Shown here: one piece after another, positions 15,901 to 24,125 of the stretch | Layout: each line of letters starts with the position of its first letter | Position numbering within the stretch: position 1 is the stretch's first letter | NCBI GenBank assembly: GCA_002342685.1 | Contig: DDQN01000079.1 | Location: 64,143 to 128,142 of the forward strand | Direction: 5' to 3' | DNA: 64,000 nt | From: Vibrio sp. UBA2441 | GTDB taxonomy: Bacteria; Pseudomonadota; Gammaproteobacteria; Enterobacterales; Vibrionaceae | The notes under the pieces: model-generated | Databases searched by the model: none | What the model saw: the letters and a program-made list of their open reading frames with translations, nothing else | Told to the model about the DNA's origin: nothing | Made by a program: the position numbers and the translations under genes

Positions 15901-16821
15901 ATGACCATCGCAACGAATAGTGAAAAGCCAAGCAATATTGGGAAGTCGAACGGTTTGCGTGAAAATCGCGGCATTGACTGGAAAGAACGTGTTTTCCATG
16001 GTTTGTTTTTATGTAGCGCAATCATTGGGATTCTTTCTTTATCGATTATTGCTTATTACATTGTTAAAGAGAGTATTCCTGCTTTTCAGGAGGCCGGGGT
16101 CTCTGGAATTGTTTTAGGTACCGACTGGTTACCGCCAGCACTTTATGGTGTATACACCATGATTGTGGCTTCAGTTGTTTCTACATTTGGTGCCGTTTTA
16201 GTTGGTGTGCCAATCGGTGTGCTTACCGCCATTTTTATTGCAGAAATTGCCCCTAAGCGATTGGCCAATATCATTCGACCTGCTGTCGAACTGCTAGCCG
16301 GCATCCCATCTGTTGTTTATGGATTCTTCGGTTTGGTGATCATTGTACCTCTTATTCAGAATGTATTTGATGTCCCTGCCGGGAACACCATACTTGCAGG
16401 AATTATCGTATTGGGTGTGATGATTTTGCCAACCGTGATTACCGTATCAGAAACGTCAATTCGTGCAGTGCCGCGTGTTTATAAAGAAGGTTCTCTGGCA
16501 CTGGGTGCCTCACATATCTTCACTATTTTTAAGTTGCTGGTCCCTGCGGCTCGATCTGGAATTATGACGGGCGTTATCTTGGGGATTGGACGTGCATTGG
16601 GTGAAACTATGGCGATCATTATGGTCATGGGTAATGCGCCAGCGATGCCGGAAGGGATACTCGACTCCGCTCGTACACTGACTGCAAATATTGCCATTGA
16701 AATGTCTTATGCCAGTGGTGTGCACGCTAATGCGCTATATGCGACTGGAGTCGTCTTGTTGGTATTTATCATGATGCTCAACGCCGCTTTGCTTTATTTA
16801 AACCGACAAAAGGCGAAATAA
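15901..16821 (+). CDS. pstC: Phosphate ABC transporter permease PstC
   Basis: This inner-membrane permease has six predicted membrane segments, 306 aa from the ATG at 15901. A longer in-frame reading from TTG at 15868 would begin inside the preceding terminator, so it is rejected. The ABC-permease loop that contacts PstB is visible as KEGSLALGASHIFTIFKLLVP. It pairs with PstA to form the phosphate channel. Confidence 0.93.
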   Translation: MTIATNSEKPSNIGKSNGLRENRGIDWKERVFHGLFLCSAIIGILSLSIIAYYIVKESIPAFQEAGVSGIVLGTDWLPPALYGVYTMIVASVVSTFGAVLVGVPIGVLTAIFIAEIAPKRLANIIRPAVELLAGIPSVVYGFFGLVIIVPLIQNVFDVPAGNTILAGIIVLGVMILPTVITVSETSIRAVPRVYKEGSLALGASHIFTIFKLLVPAARSGIMTGVILGIGRALGETMAIIMVMGNAPAMPEGILDSARTLTANIAIEMSYASGVHANALYATGVVLLVFIMMLNAALLYLNRQKAK

Positions 16822-16822
16822 A

Positions 16823-17686
16823 ATGAATACAGCAGAACTTAAAAAAGCTCGTCAGTTTAAAGATTCGGTATTAAAAGGATTGATATGGGCTGCTGCGGCG
16901 TTAACCGTTGGCTTCCTATTTTGGATTATCTGGTACATTCTTTCTAATGGGCTAAAGTTTGTCGATTGGAACTTCATCACTGACAAATATACAGCAACTG
17001 GTGAAGAGAAGGGGATCTTCCCTATGATCATCTCGACTATTTATATGGTTGTTGCATCAATAGGCGTTGCAGCTCCAATCGGTATCATGACGGCAATCTA
17101 TTTAACCGAGTATGCGAAAGTAGGCAGTCGATTTGTAAAAGTGATTCGCTTTTGTACAGAATCATTGGCAGGGATCCCGTCCATCATATTTGGCCTATTT
17201 GGTATGACGTTTTTCGTCGCTATTCTAGGGTTGGGTTTCTCAATATTGTCTGGGGCGCTCACATTGAGTCTTTTAATTCTTCCTGTCATTATCCGCACGA
17301 CGGAAGAAGCCTTGATGGCCGTATCTGCCACATATCGAGAAGGCTCTTATGCGCTTGGGTCTTCAAAAATTTATACTATCTGGCGTCTAATTCTACCGAG
17401 TGCAATGCCAGGTATTATCACATCGATCATTCTTAGTATTGGTCGCGTAATTGGTGAGTCAGCACCCGTATTTCTGACCGCTGGTATGGTCGCCCGTGTT
17501 CCTGAATCACTCTTAGACTCTGGTAGAACGCTGACCGTGCACCTATATAAACTGACCACTGAATTATTTACTATTAATGAGTGGAATCAGGCATACGGTA
17601 CGGCAACTGTGCTTATTGTTGTTGTGTTAATCATAAATATGATTACCAAGTTAATTGCTCAGCGCTTTAACACCGCAACTTATTAG
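16823..17686 (+). CDS. pstA: Phosphate ABC transporter permease PstA
   Basis: This second permease subunit, 287 aa, has about six membrane segments. The coupling loop is REGSYALGSSKIYTIWRLILP. It starts one base after the pstC stop, so the two are translated together. Full length and intact. Confidence 0.94.
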   Translation: MNTAELKKARQFKDSVLKGLIWAAAALTVGFLFWIIWYILSNGLKFVDWNFITDKYTATGEEKGIFPMIISTIYMVVASIGVAAPIGIMTAIYLTEYAKVGSRFVKVIRFCTESLAGIPSIIFGLFGMTFFVAILGLGFSILSGALTLSLLILPVIIRTTEEALMAVSATYREGSYALGSSKIYTIWRLILPSAMPGIITSIILSIGRVIGESAPVFLTAGMVARVPESLLDSGRTLTVHLYKLTTELFTINEWNQAYGTATVLIVVVLIINMITKLIAQRFNTATY

Positions 17687-17733
17687 ATTATATCGACTAA
17701 TTACACGATTTTAAGAATTTAGAGATAAAGATT

Positions 17734-18483
17734 ATGAACAAATTTAATATCGAAAACCTGGATCTTTTTTACGGTGACAATCAGGCGCTGAAATCGATTA
17801 ACCTGCCAATTCCTACCCGTCAGGTAACGGCGCTAATTGGGCCTTCTGGCTGTGGTAAATCAACGCTACTGCGCTGTTTAAACCGAATGAATGATCTCAT
17901 CGAAGGTGTAAAAATCTCCGGTACTTTAGAAATGGATGGTACTGATGTCTATGGCAATATTGATGTCGCTGATTTGCGCATTAAGGTGGGCATGGTATTC
18001 CAGAAGCCGAATCCATTTCCGATGAGTATCTATGAAAATGTGGCTTATGGACTTAGAGCGCAAGGAATCAAAGATAAAAAGCACATAGATATGGTAGTCG
18101 AGAAATCACTGCGCGGTGCAGCACTGTGGGACGAAGTAAAAGAACGCCTTAAATCACATGCATTTGGCCTTTCAGGTGGTCAGCAACAGCGGTTGTGTAT
18201 TGCCCGAACGATTGCAATGGAACCAGATGTTATATTAATGGATGAGCCTACATCTGCACTCGATCCGATAGCGACCCATAAAATTGAAGAGCTGATGGAA
18301 GAGCTGAAAAAAGACTACACCATAGTGATCGTGACGCACTCGATGCAGCAAGCCAGACGAATTTCAGACAGAACGGCCTTCTTCCTGATGGGAGAGTTGG
18401 TTGAACATGATGATACGCAACACATATTTAATAACCCGCAGGATGACAGAACCAAAGGCTATGTAAATGGTGATTTTGGTTAA
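17734..18483 (+). CDS. pstB: Phosphate ABC transporter ATPase PstB
   Basis: This cytosolic ATPase, 249 aa, has Walker A GPSGCGKST, the Q-loop in GMVFQKPNPFPMSIYENV, signature LSGGQQQR, Walker B VILMDEPTSALD and a switch histidine in VTHSM. It energises PstCA. The ribosome site is gagataaag. A terminator follows and no phoU comes next, which fits a second pst copy whose PhoU and PhoBR are encoded elsewhere. Confidence 0.96.
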   Translation: MNKFNIENLDLFYGDNQALKSINLPIPTRQVTALIGPSGCGKSTLLRCLNRMNDLIEGVKISGTLEMDGTDVYGNIDVADLRIKVGMVFQKPNPFPMSIYENVAYGLRAQGIKDKKHIDMVVEKSLRGAALWDEVKERLKSHAFGLSGGQQQRLCIARTIAMEPDVILMDEPTSALDPIATHKIEELMEELKKDYTIVIVTHSMQQARRISDRTAFFLMGELVEHDDTQHIFNNPQDDRTKGYVNGDFG

Positions 18484-18558
18484 CTGAGTCGTGGATTCTG
18501 CGGGTAAATAGTCCGATATTTATTGGCATCTAACTATAATAACTAGCGATGGTACTTT

Positions 18559-18583
18559 GCCCCTCTACTTGAGGGGCTTTTTT
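18559..18583 (+). terminator. Terminator after pstB
   Basis: GCCCCTC (18559-18565) and GAGGGGC (18571-18577) form a stem with a 5-base loop followed by TTTTTT. It lies between pstB and the convergent DeoR gene. Confidence 0.88.
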
Positions 18584-18592
18584 ATGCATTTT

Positions 18593-19366
18593 TTAAACAA
18601 TAATGACATTAACACCTTGTTCTTTTAAGGTATTAATAACATCAGAGTTAGCACTGGAATCGGTGATTAACGTATCCAATTGTGCCGCTGTCGTCAGTAG
18701 TTTTCCGCCATGCTTGCCTATTTTGGCTCCTTCAGCGACCGCGACAAGTCTATCCCCATACTGAAGCAGTTTTCTCTCTGCCATATAAACCAGCAGATCT
18801 GATGTATGAACACCGGCGTTTGAGATGCCTGTCCCTGTAAAGAAGACAAAACGACTTTTAAGGTCATCTGCCGCTTCTGTATCGGGAGAGATGGTTATTT
18901 GGCGCTCAGAAATGTACTGCCCACCTAGGATGATAATGCTCTGATGGCCTTGTTGAATTAACTGATACGCAAGCGGCATGAAATTAGTGATGACCTGAAT
19001 CTCACGGTTTGCCAGAAAGTCCCCCATGAGAAAAGTGGTATTACTACCGCTAATCACAATGCTGTCTTGTTCTTCGCATAGTTCTGCTGCGGCGCAGGCA
19101 ATCTTGTTTTTGATTGCATAGTTTTCGATATCTGTCAGTGCAGGAATAAATGTGGTCGGTGTGTGTGATTCTTGGGAATGATGTATATCCGCTGCACGTG
19201 CACCATTACGTAGCTTTATTAACCTTCCTTCACTCGCCAATTTGGTGATATCCCTACGTGCTGTTGATAAAGAGATATCCAACATGCCGACGTATTCTGA
19301 CGTAGATATAAATTGATGGCTATTTAAGTACTCCAGTAACGTTTCTTGACGCTGGACCTCATTCAT
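18593..19366 (-). CDS. DeoR-family transcriptional regulator of the PTS operon
   Basis: This 257 aa protein has an N-terminal DeoR helix-turn-helix (QRQETLLEYLNSHQFISTSEYVGMLDISLSTARRDI in two parts, residues 5-40) and a C-terminal sugar-phosphate sensor domain (DSIVISGSNTTFLMGDFL, FFTGTGISNAGVHTSD). Such regulators usually repress an adjacent sugar operon until a phosphorylated intermediate binds. It is divergent from the PTS operon. The space between contains phased repeats that are the likely operators. Confidence 0.9.
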   Translation of the reverse strand: MNEVQRQETLLEYLNSHQFISTSEYVGMLDISLSTARRDITKLASEGRLIKLRNGARAADIHHSQESHTPTTFIPALTDIENYAIKNKIACAAAELCEEQDSIVISGSNTTFLMGDFLANREIQVITNFMPLAYQLIQQGHQSIIILGGQYISERQITISPDTEAADDLKSRFVFFTGTGISNAGVHTSDLLVYMAERKLLQYGDRLVAVAEGAKIGKHGGKLLTTAAQLDTLITDSSANSDVINTLKEQGVNVIIV

Positions 19367-19385
19367 ACAGTTAACCCTAGCAAAG

Positions 19386-19543
19386 TTTGAATTGTTTTGA
19401 CCTATTTTGACCTCTTTTGACTTTTAGCGCAAATCTTATTTATTTATGACCTCTTTTGAATTGTTTTGCCATTAATATTGTGATCAATGACTCAAAAGAT
19501 GCCAGTAAAGGTCAGAAGTGACTTTGCGTGACCTGTTGTGACC
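19386..19543. promoter_or_regulatory. Phased TTTTGA/TGACC repeats, probable DeoR operators
   Basis: TTTGA recurs every 10 bases at 19386, 19396, 19406 and 19416. A second block repeats TGACCTCTTTTGAATTGTTTTGCC at 19447-19470 with the same 10-base step. GTGACC occurs at 19528 and 19538. One-turn spacing places every copy on the same DNA face. The location between a DeoR gene and its divergent operon points to operators. Half of a CRP site (TGTGATC at 19479) lies in the same region. Confidence 0.6.
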
Positions 19544-19583
19544 GTTTAGTATTCATCTCAGGTCAGGAGCACTTGGAGCTAAG

Positions 19584-20396
19584 ATGAGATATCAAGCATT
19601 TGTACTGGATTTGGATGGAACCTTGTTGGGTGATAATGATCAGATCAACGAGGTGAACCTGAATGCGGTTCGCTCAGTAATTCAAAATGGTTACACAGTG
19701 ACATTAGCCAGTGGTAGACCACACGCCTTGATGCAACCGTATACTGAACTGCTGGGTATTACAGAGTCGATTATCTGTTGTAATGGTGCGTACCTGTATG
19801 ACCCGTTGGAAGATCAGGTGGTTATGTCCAGAGCATTCGGTCCTGAACAGCTGCTTAAGTTGCTCTCTTTACTGAACCAACATCAACTCGATTTTACTTT
19901 ATATTCTAGTGAAGGTGTTTTCGCCCAGAAATCGTCAAAGCATCTATCTGAGCTACGTCAGAAAGCAAAATCGCTGAATAGCGATGTTCCGATAGAAATC
20001 ATCGCGGAGATTTCAGAATTAGTCGGGAAAGTTGGTGATGTGTATAAATTATTGGTCTCCAGTGACGACAAGTCGCAGCTTTGTGAATTGCGGGACACAT
20101 TGCACAGCACACTTCAGGTCGACCTTTCCTCTCCGAATAAGCTTGATATCACTCCTAAGGATGTTTCTAAAGGAAACGCGCTTAACCATTGGTTAGAACA
20201 ACGTCAGATACCAGCCAAATCTGTAGTGGCATTTGGTGATGGCGACAATGATCTGTCCATGTTTGATGTCGTGGGGGAGCCTGTGGCAATGGAAAATGCC
20301 AGCCCTTCTTTAAAAAACAGAGCCAATTTAATTGTTACAGACAACAACGGTTGTGGCATTGGTCAATACCTTCGAATGATAGAGCTCGAAAGTTAA
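19584..20396 (+). CDS. HAD-superfamily sugar-phosphate phosphatase (Cof/YidA type)
   Basis: This 270 aa Cof-type HAD hydrolase has motif I LDLDGT (Asp9, Asp11), motif II SGRPH, and motif III/IV with FGDGDNDLSMFDVVG. A C2-type cap lies in the middle. GGAG precedes the start. It is the first gene of the PTS/pentose operon, so it probably dephosphorylates a pathway sugar phosphate or clears a dead-end intermediate. Confidence 0.85.
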   Translation: MRYQAFVLDLDGTLLGDNDQINEVNLNAVRSVIQNGYTVTLASGRPHALMQPYTELLGITESIICCNGAYLYDPLEDQVVMSRAFGPEQLLKLLSLLNQHQLDFTLYSSEGVFAQKSSKHLSELRQKAKSLNSDVPIEIIAEISELVGKVGDVYKLLVSSDDKSQLCELRDTLHSTLQVDLSSPNKLDITPKDVSKGNALNHWLEQRQIPAKSVVAFGDGDNDLSMFDVVGEPVAMENASPSLKNRANLIVTDNNGCGIGQYLRMIELES

Positions 20397-20435
20397 AACC
20401 AGCCATCACTTATTTTAATTGCTAAGGAAAAATAT

Positions 20436-21146
20436 ATGAAAAAGGTAAAAATTGCAGCGGGTCTCGCTCACGTAGATTACGGCCATATTGCTGATGTTGT
20501 AAAAGAAGTGTCTGATGCGGGTGCTGATTATATCCATTGTGATGCCGCAGATATGCATGACTTGAAAAATCTACAGCTCATGGGTGGGCATCAGATTGTA
20601 GAAGGTATTCGTCCTTATACTGACAAGCCAATCGAAGTTCATGCTTATTTTAAAGATTGTGACCGCCTCTTTGTAGAGAAAATCGCCGCTGCTGGCGCTG
20701 ATATGTTGATCCTGCCTGCGGAGCACTTTATTGGCGCGCCTTTGGCTTACATGATGAAGTACTGCCGTGATTACAACATGAAGTTTGGCTTAACTGTCGG
20801 CTGCTTCACTCCGGTTTCTTTTATCAAAGAAGCAATTTACTACCTGGACCGATTACACCTTGTTATCCACGGCGTGAATAATGATGAGTGGCTATGGCGT
20901 GATTCGGCAATAAGCATGATTCGAGAAGCAAGAGAGCTGATTAACGAACGTAACCCAGATTGTGAACTGTGCGTCGACGGTGGCATTCGAAACTACAACC
21001 TAGAACCTTTGCTGAAAGAAGACATCGACGTCATGGTTGCTTCTACCAATATCTTTGGTCACGAGAACGGAATTACTGCCGGCGTTCATGACTTTAGAGC
21101 GGCATTAGATGAGGCAGAAGAAAAAGTAGCACAAGAGCAAGTGTAA
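20436..21146 (+). CDS. Ribulose-phosphate 3-epimerase family enzyme (SgcE/AlsE-like)
   Basis: This 236 aa TIM-barrel protein has the metal-binding pattern of the Rpe superfamily: His34 and Asp36 in YIHCDAAD, His69 in IEVHAY, and Asp181 in CVDGGIR. The overall sequence departs from housekeeping Rpe (SPSILSAD and MTVNPGFGGQ are absent), so it may epimerise a different ketose phosphate, as AlsE does with allulose 6-phosphate. It sits among transaldolase, transketolase and RpiA, so a pentulose 5-phosphate is the likely substrate. Confidence 0.78.
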   Translation: MKKVKIAAGLAHVDYGHIADVVKEVSDAGADYIHCDAADMHDLKNLQLMGGHQIVEGIRPYTDKPIEVHAYFKDCDRLFVEKIAAAGADMLILPAEHFIGAPLAYMMKYCRDYNMKFGLTVGCFTPVSFIKEAIYYLDRLHLVIHGVNNDEWLWRDSAISMIREARELINERNPDCELCVDGGIRNYNLEPLLKEDIDVMVASTNIFGHENGITAGVHDFRAALDEAEEKVAQEQV

Positions 21147-21234
21147 TTATACAGAATGGATTTGGTATCGGACTTAGGGCACTGACTATAAACGTTTCTG
21201 TTTTGAGTCTGGCACCACCAAAGAAGGAAAAAAT

Positions 21235-22392
21235 ATGACGCAATTTAACTATCATCAGCCAACGAAATTAAACTTTGGGCCTGGTGAAATCGATAGAATT
21301 GGCCAAATAGTTTCACAGTGGGGAACGAAATGCCTGGTTGTCTCTGAGCCTATTTTTCCTGCGGTGAAGCCAGCTTATGAGCGAATATTCAGCTTATTAG
21401 AGAAGCACAATATCAGTGTTACTCACTTTGACGGTGTGCAACCAAACCCACCGACGAATGTGGTTGAAGCGGGCTGTGAACTAGCGAAAGCGAACCAATG
21501 CAATGTTGTTTTAGCCATTGGTGGTGGCTCGTCAATCGATACGGCAAAAATTATCTCTGCAGCCATCAATGTTGACTATTTAGACTGGGCATTTTGGTTT
21601 GATAATTATGACAGCCCATTTGAGGATATAAAAGCGTTACCCGCTAAAACACTACCATTAATCGCCATTCCGACGACCTCAGGAACAGGCTCACAAGTAA
21701 CTCATGCCGCGGTAATTACCGACCTGGCACAACATGCCAAACTGACTCTGTTTCATCCACAATTTTACCCACGAGAAGCGGTGATTGATCCGGAACTCAT
21801 GTTAACACTTCCTGCCAGAATGACAGCAATGACGGGCTTTGATGCTTTCTCACATGCATTTGAGTCTTACGTTGGCACCAGACCATCTCCATTTGTCGAT
21901 TCAATGTCTTTAAAAGCCATGAAGTTAATCGTCGATTGCCTGCCGAATGTTGTTGAAAACGGTGCAGATATTGAAGGTCGATGTCAGTTAGCGATAGCCG
22001 ACACATTAGCAGGTATTGCTTTAGCGAACGGTGGAGCGGGAGCGCCTCATCCAATGGGTGAAATTATAGGTGGTAAGAAAACCAATTTGCCCCATGGGTT
22101 AACTTTGGCAGTTGTGTACCCCGCGTATTTAACCAAACAGTGGAAAAAGCAACCGGAACGTTTTGCTCAAGTTGCTGAATTATTTGGTGCGACAGGAAGC
22201 ACTGAAGAAAAAGCGCAGTCTTTAGCGTCTTATGTGACTCAATTTTTGATTCGAATAGGGCTGGAAACCAATCTTATGCAGGTTGGTGTTTCAGAGCAGG
22301 ACGTCGATGAATTGTTACCAGCATTCTGTTTTGACTTACCAACAACGTCGGCCAGTGATATGCGAGCGATGTTGCAAGCAAGTCTGGTTTGA
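21235..22392 (+). CDS. Iron-type alcohol/polyol dehydrogenase
   Basis: This 385 aa group III (iron-dependent) dehydrogenase has the NAD-binding GGGSSIDTAK (97-106) and metal ligands Asp203 and His207 in GFDAFSHAFE, His272 in APHPMGE, and His287 in LPHG. AGAAGGAA precedes the ATG. In this operon it would oxidise a polyol or polyol phosphate, or reduce an aldose or ketose phosphate. The exact substrate is not readable. Confidence 0.87.
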   Translation: MTQFNYHQPTKLNFGPGEIDRIGQIVSQWGTKCLVVSEPIFPAVKPAYERIFSLLEKHNISVTHFDGVQPNPPTNVVEAGCELAKANQCNVVLAIGGGSSIDTAKIISAAINVDYLDWAFWFDNYDSPFEDIKALPAKTLPLIAIPTTSGTGSQVTHAAVITDLAQHAKLTLFHPQFYPREAVIDPELMLTLPARMTAMTGFDAFSHAFESYVGTRPSPFVDSMSLKAMKLIVDCLPNVVENGADIEGRCQLAIADTLAGIALANGGAGAPHPMGEIIGGKKTNLPHGLTLAVVYPAYLTKQWKKQPERFAQVAELFGATGSTEEKAQSLASYVTQFLIRIGLETNLMQVGVSEQDVDELLPAFCFDLPTTSASDMRAMLQASLV

Positions 22393-22420
22393 TAATACCA
22401 ATTTTAAAGGAGACCAATCC

Positions 22421-23164
22421 GTGGAAAAAGAAAATTTCGCTCATCAATTAGTTAGTAAGGCAATGGATAGAGAGGAAGCATTGCTGACTGAAGTTCGAGC
22501 TATCATTTTCGATTTCGATGGTCTTTTAGTCGATACCGAAACGTGTATGTATAAAGTCTGGGAAACTTTATTAGCACCATACAATGTTGACGTATCGCCA
22601 CTACAGGTAGCTGGCCTGGTCGGGTGCTCAGCGCCAGCTACCTTTCTTCACCAGAAATATCGCCAGGTTACAGGTACAAACATCGCCAACGAAAAAATTA
22701 CATCTTTGGTGTTATCCAAAGCCTATGAACTGGTAGAGAAACTAGATGCAAGGGAAGGGGTAAGAGAGTATTTGGAGTGCGCTAAGCGCAGTGGTTGGAA
22801 AATAGCCTTAGCGACCAGTTCCGAATCTGCACACTACCTTCCTATTCTGAAACGGCTGGAGTTGCATACTCTGTTTGAGCATTTCATTGGCGCTGAAGAT
22901 ATTGTATTAGCGCGCAGAAAACCAGAACCGGATGTTTACTTAAAAGCGGTAGAAAAGCTGGGTGTTGAATCGAGTCAGGTGATTGCCTTTGAAGATTCAC
23001 CACCGGGTATTACCGCGGCTAAAGCGGCAAAAATTACCACGGTTGCGGTTCCGAATTTTTTAACCCGCCACTTAGATGTATCACATGCTCACAGGGTTTT
23101 GCACTCCATGGCAGAGATATCATTACCGCAACTAATCACAGAATTAACAGAGAGAAGACAATGA
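22421..23164 (+). CDS. HAD-superfamily hydrolase (beta-phosphoglucomutase/phosphatase type)
   Basis: The GTG at 22421 is chosen because AAAGGAG lies 9 bases upstream; a longer frame reads back into the dehydrogenase gene. The 247 aa product has motif I FDFDGLLVDTE (Asp31, Asp33), a helical C1 cap, motif II ATSSES, motif III RRKPEPDVYLKA and motif IV FEDSPPGI. It is a phosphatase or phosphomutase of the YniC/PgmB branch. Its stop overlaps the next start as ATGA, so translation is coupled to the transaldolase gene. Confidence 0.85.
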   Translation: MEKENFAHQLVSKAMDREEALLTEVRAIIFDFDGLLVDTETCMYKVWETLLAPYNVDVSPLQVAGLVGCSAPATFLHQKYRQVTGTNIANEKITSLVLSKAYELVEKLDAREGVREYLECAKRSGWKIALATSSESAHYLPILKRLELHTLFEHFIGAEDIVLARRKPEPDVYLKAVEKLGVESSQVIAFEDSPPGITAAKAAKITTVAVPNFLTRHLDVSHAHRVLHSMAEISLPQLITELTERRQ

Positions 23165-24114
23165 ATAAATTGGAACAACTTAAGACTTTTACCACAGTTG
23201 TTGCTGATACCGGCGATATTGATGCGATATCAGTGTTTCAACCAGAAGATGCGACAACTAATCCATCCTTGGTACTAAAAGCGGCTGAAATGCCTCAGTA
23301 CGATCACTTGATTCAAGAAGCTGTCGCCTGGGCAAAGAAGCAAAGCAATGAGAAACAATAGCAAGTCATTGATGCCGCCGACAAGCTAGCCGTGAACATT
23401 GGCTTAGAGATTCTTAAGATTGTTCCGGGACGTATTTCTACAGAAGTAGATGCTCGGCTCTCTTTTGAGAAAGACGCTAGTCTGGCAAAAGCACGCAAAT
23501 TAATCTCTATGTATAACAGAGCTGGCATTTCTAATGACCGTATCTTAATTAAATTGGCCTCTACTTGGGAAGGTATCCGCGCAGCAGAGGTGCTCGAAAA
23601 AGAAGGCATTAACTGTAACCTCACACTGTTGTTTAATTTTGCCCAAGCAAAGGCGTGTGCGGAAGCGGGTGTTTATCTGATATCGCCATTTGTAGGCCGA
23701 ATTCTTGACTGGTATTGCGCAAATACCGAGACCAAATCGTATTCGGCTCAAGAAGACCCTGGTGTGGTTTCTGTGAGTGAGATTTATAATTACTATAAAG
23801 ACCATGGCTACAACACGGTTGTTATGGGTGCGAGCTTCCGAAATGTTGACGAGGTTTTGGCGTTAGCAGGATGTGATCGTTTAACTATTGGTCCTGCACT
23901 GTTGGATAAGCTTGCGGCAGCTGACGGAAAAGTAGAATGCCAGTTAAATGGCGAGAGAGACGTTATTAAGCCAGTTTCAACGATGATGACTGAGGGTCAA
24001 TATCGCTGGGAAATGAATCAAGACCCGATGGCAACGGAAAAGTTAGCCGAGGGAATTCGAAATTTTGCCGTTGACCAAGGCAAACTCGAAGCCATGATTG
24101 CTGAGCGTCTGTAG
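23161..24114 (+). pseudogene. tal: Transaldolase gene interrupted by an in-frame TAG
   Basis: The reading frame encodes a complete TalB-like transaldolase of about 317 aa but contains TAG at 23359-23361 (codon 67), with no frameshift. Upstream are the N terminus MNKLEQLKTFTTVVADTGD and DATTNPSLVLKA. Downstream the frame continues VIDAADKLAVNIGLEI, PGRISTEVDARLS, the Schiff-base region RILIKLASTWEGI and the normal C terminus. Other transaldolases carry Gln near this site, so a CAG to TAG change is the simplest origin. Everything else looks intact, so it is recent, a sequencing error, or read through by a suppressor tRNA. The context is CAA TAG CAA. A second transaldolase elsewhere in the genome may cover the loss. 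Confidence 0.85.
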
Positions 24115-24125
24115 GAGTATTATTG

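Noticed and set aside
19479..19494. CRP site before the PTS operon
   Set aside because: Only the left half (TGTGATC) matches; the right half is weak, so it is mentioned under the operator region but not called as a separate site.
23359..23361. TAG read as pyrrolysine, or as a selenocysteine-type recoding
   Set aside because: Selenocysteine uses TGA, and no pyrrolysine genes are visible. The site is not an active-site residue, so a nonsense mutation is simpler.
23392..24114. Second half of the transaldolase as an independent gene starting at GTG 23392
   Set aside because: No ribosome site precedes it and the sequence is the uninterrupted continuation of the upstream half in the same frame.
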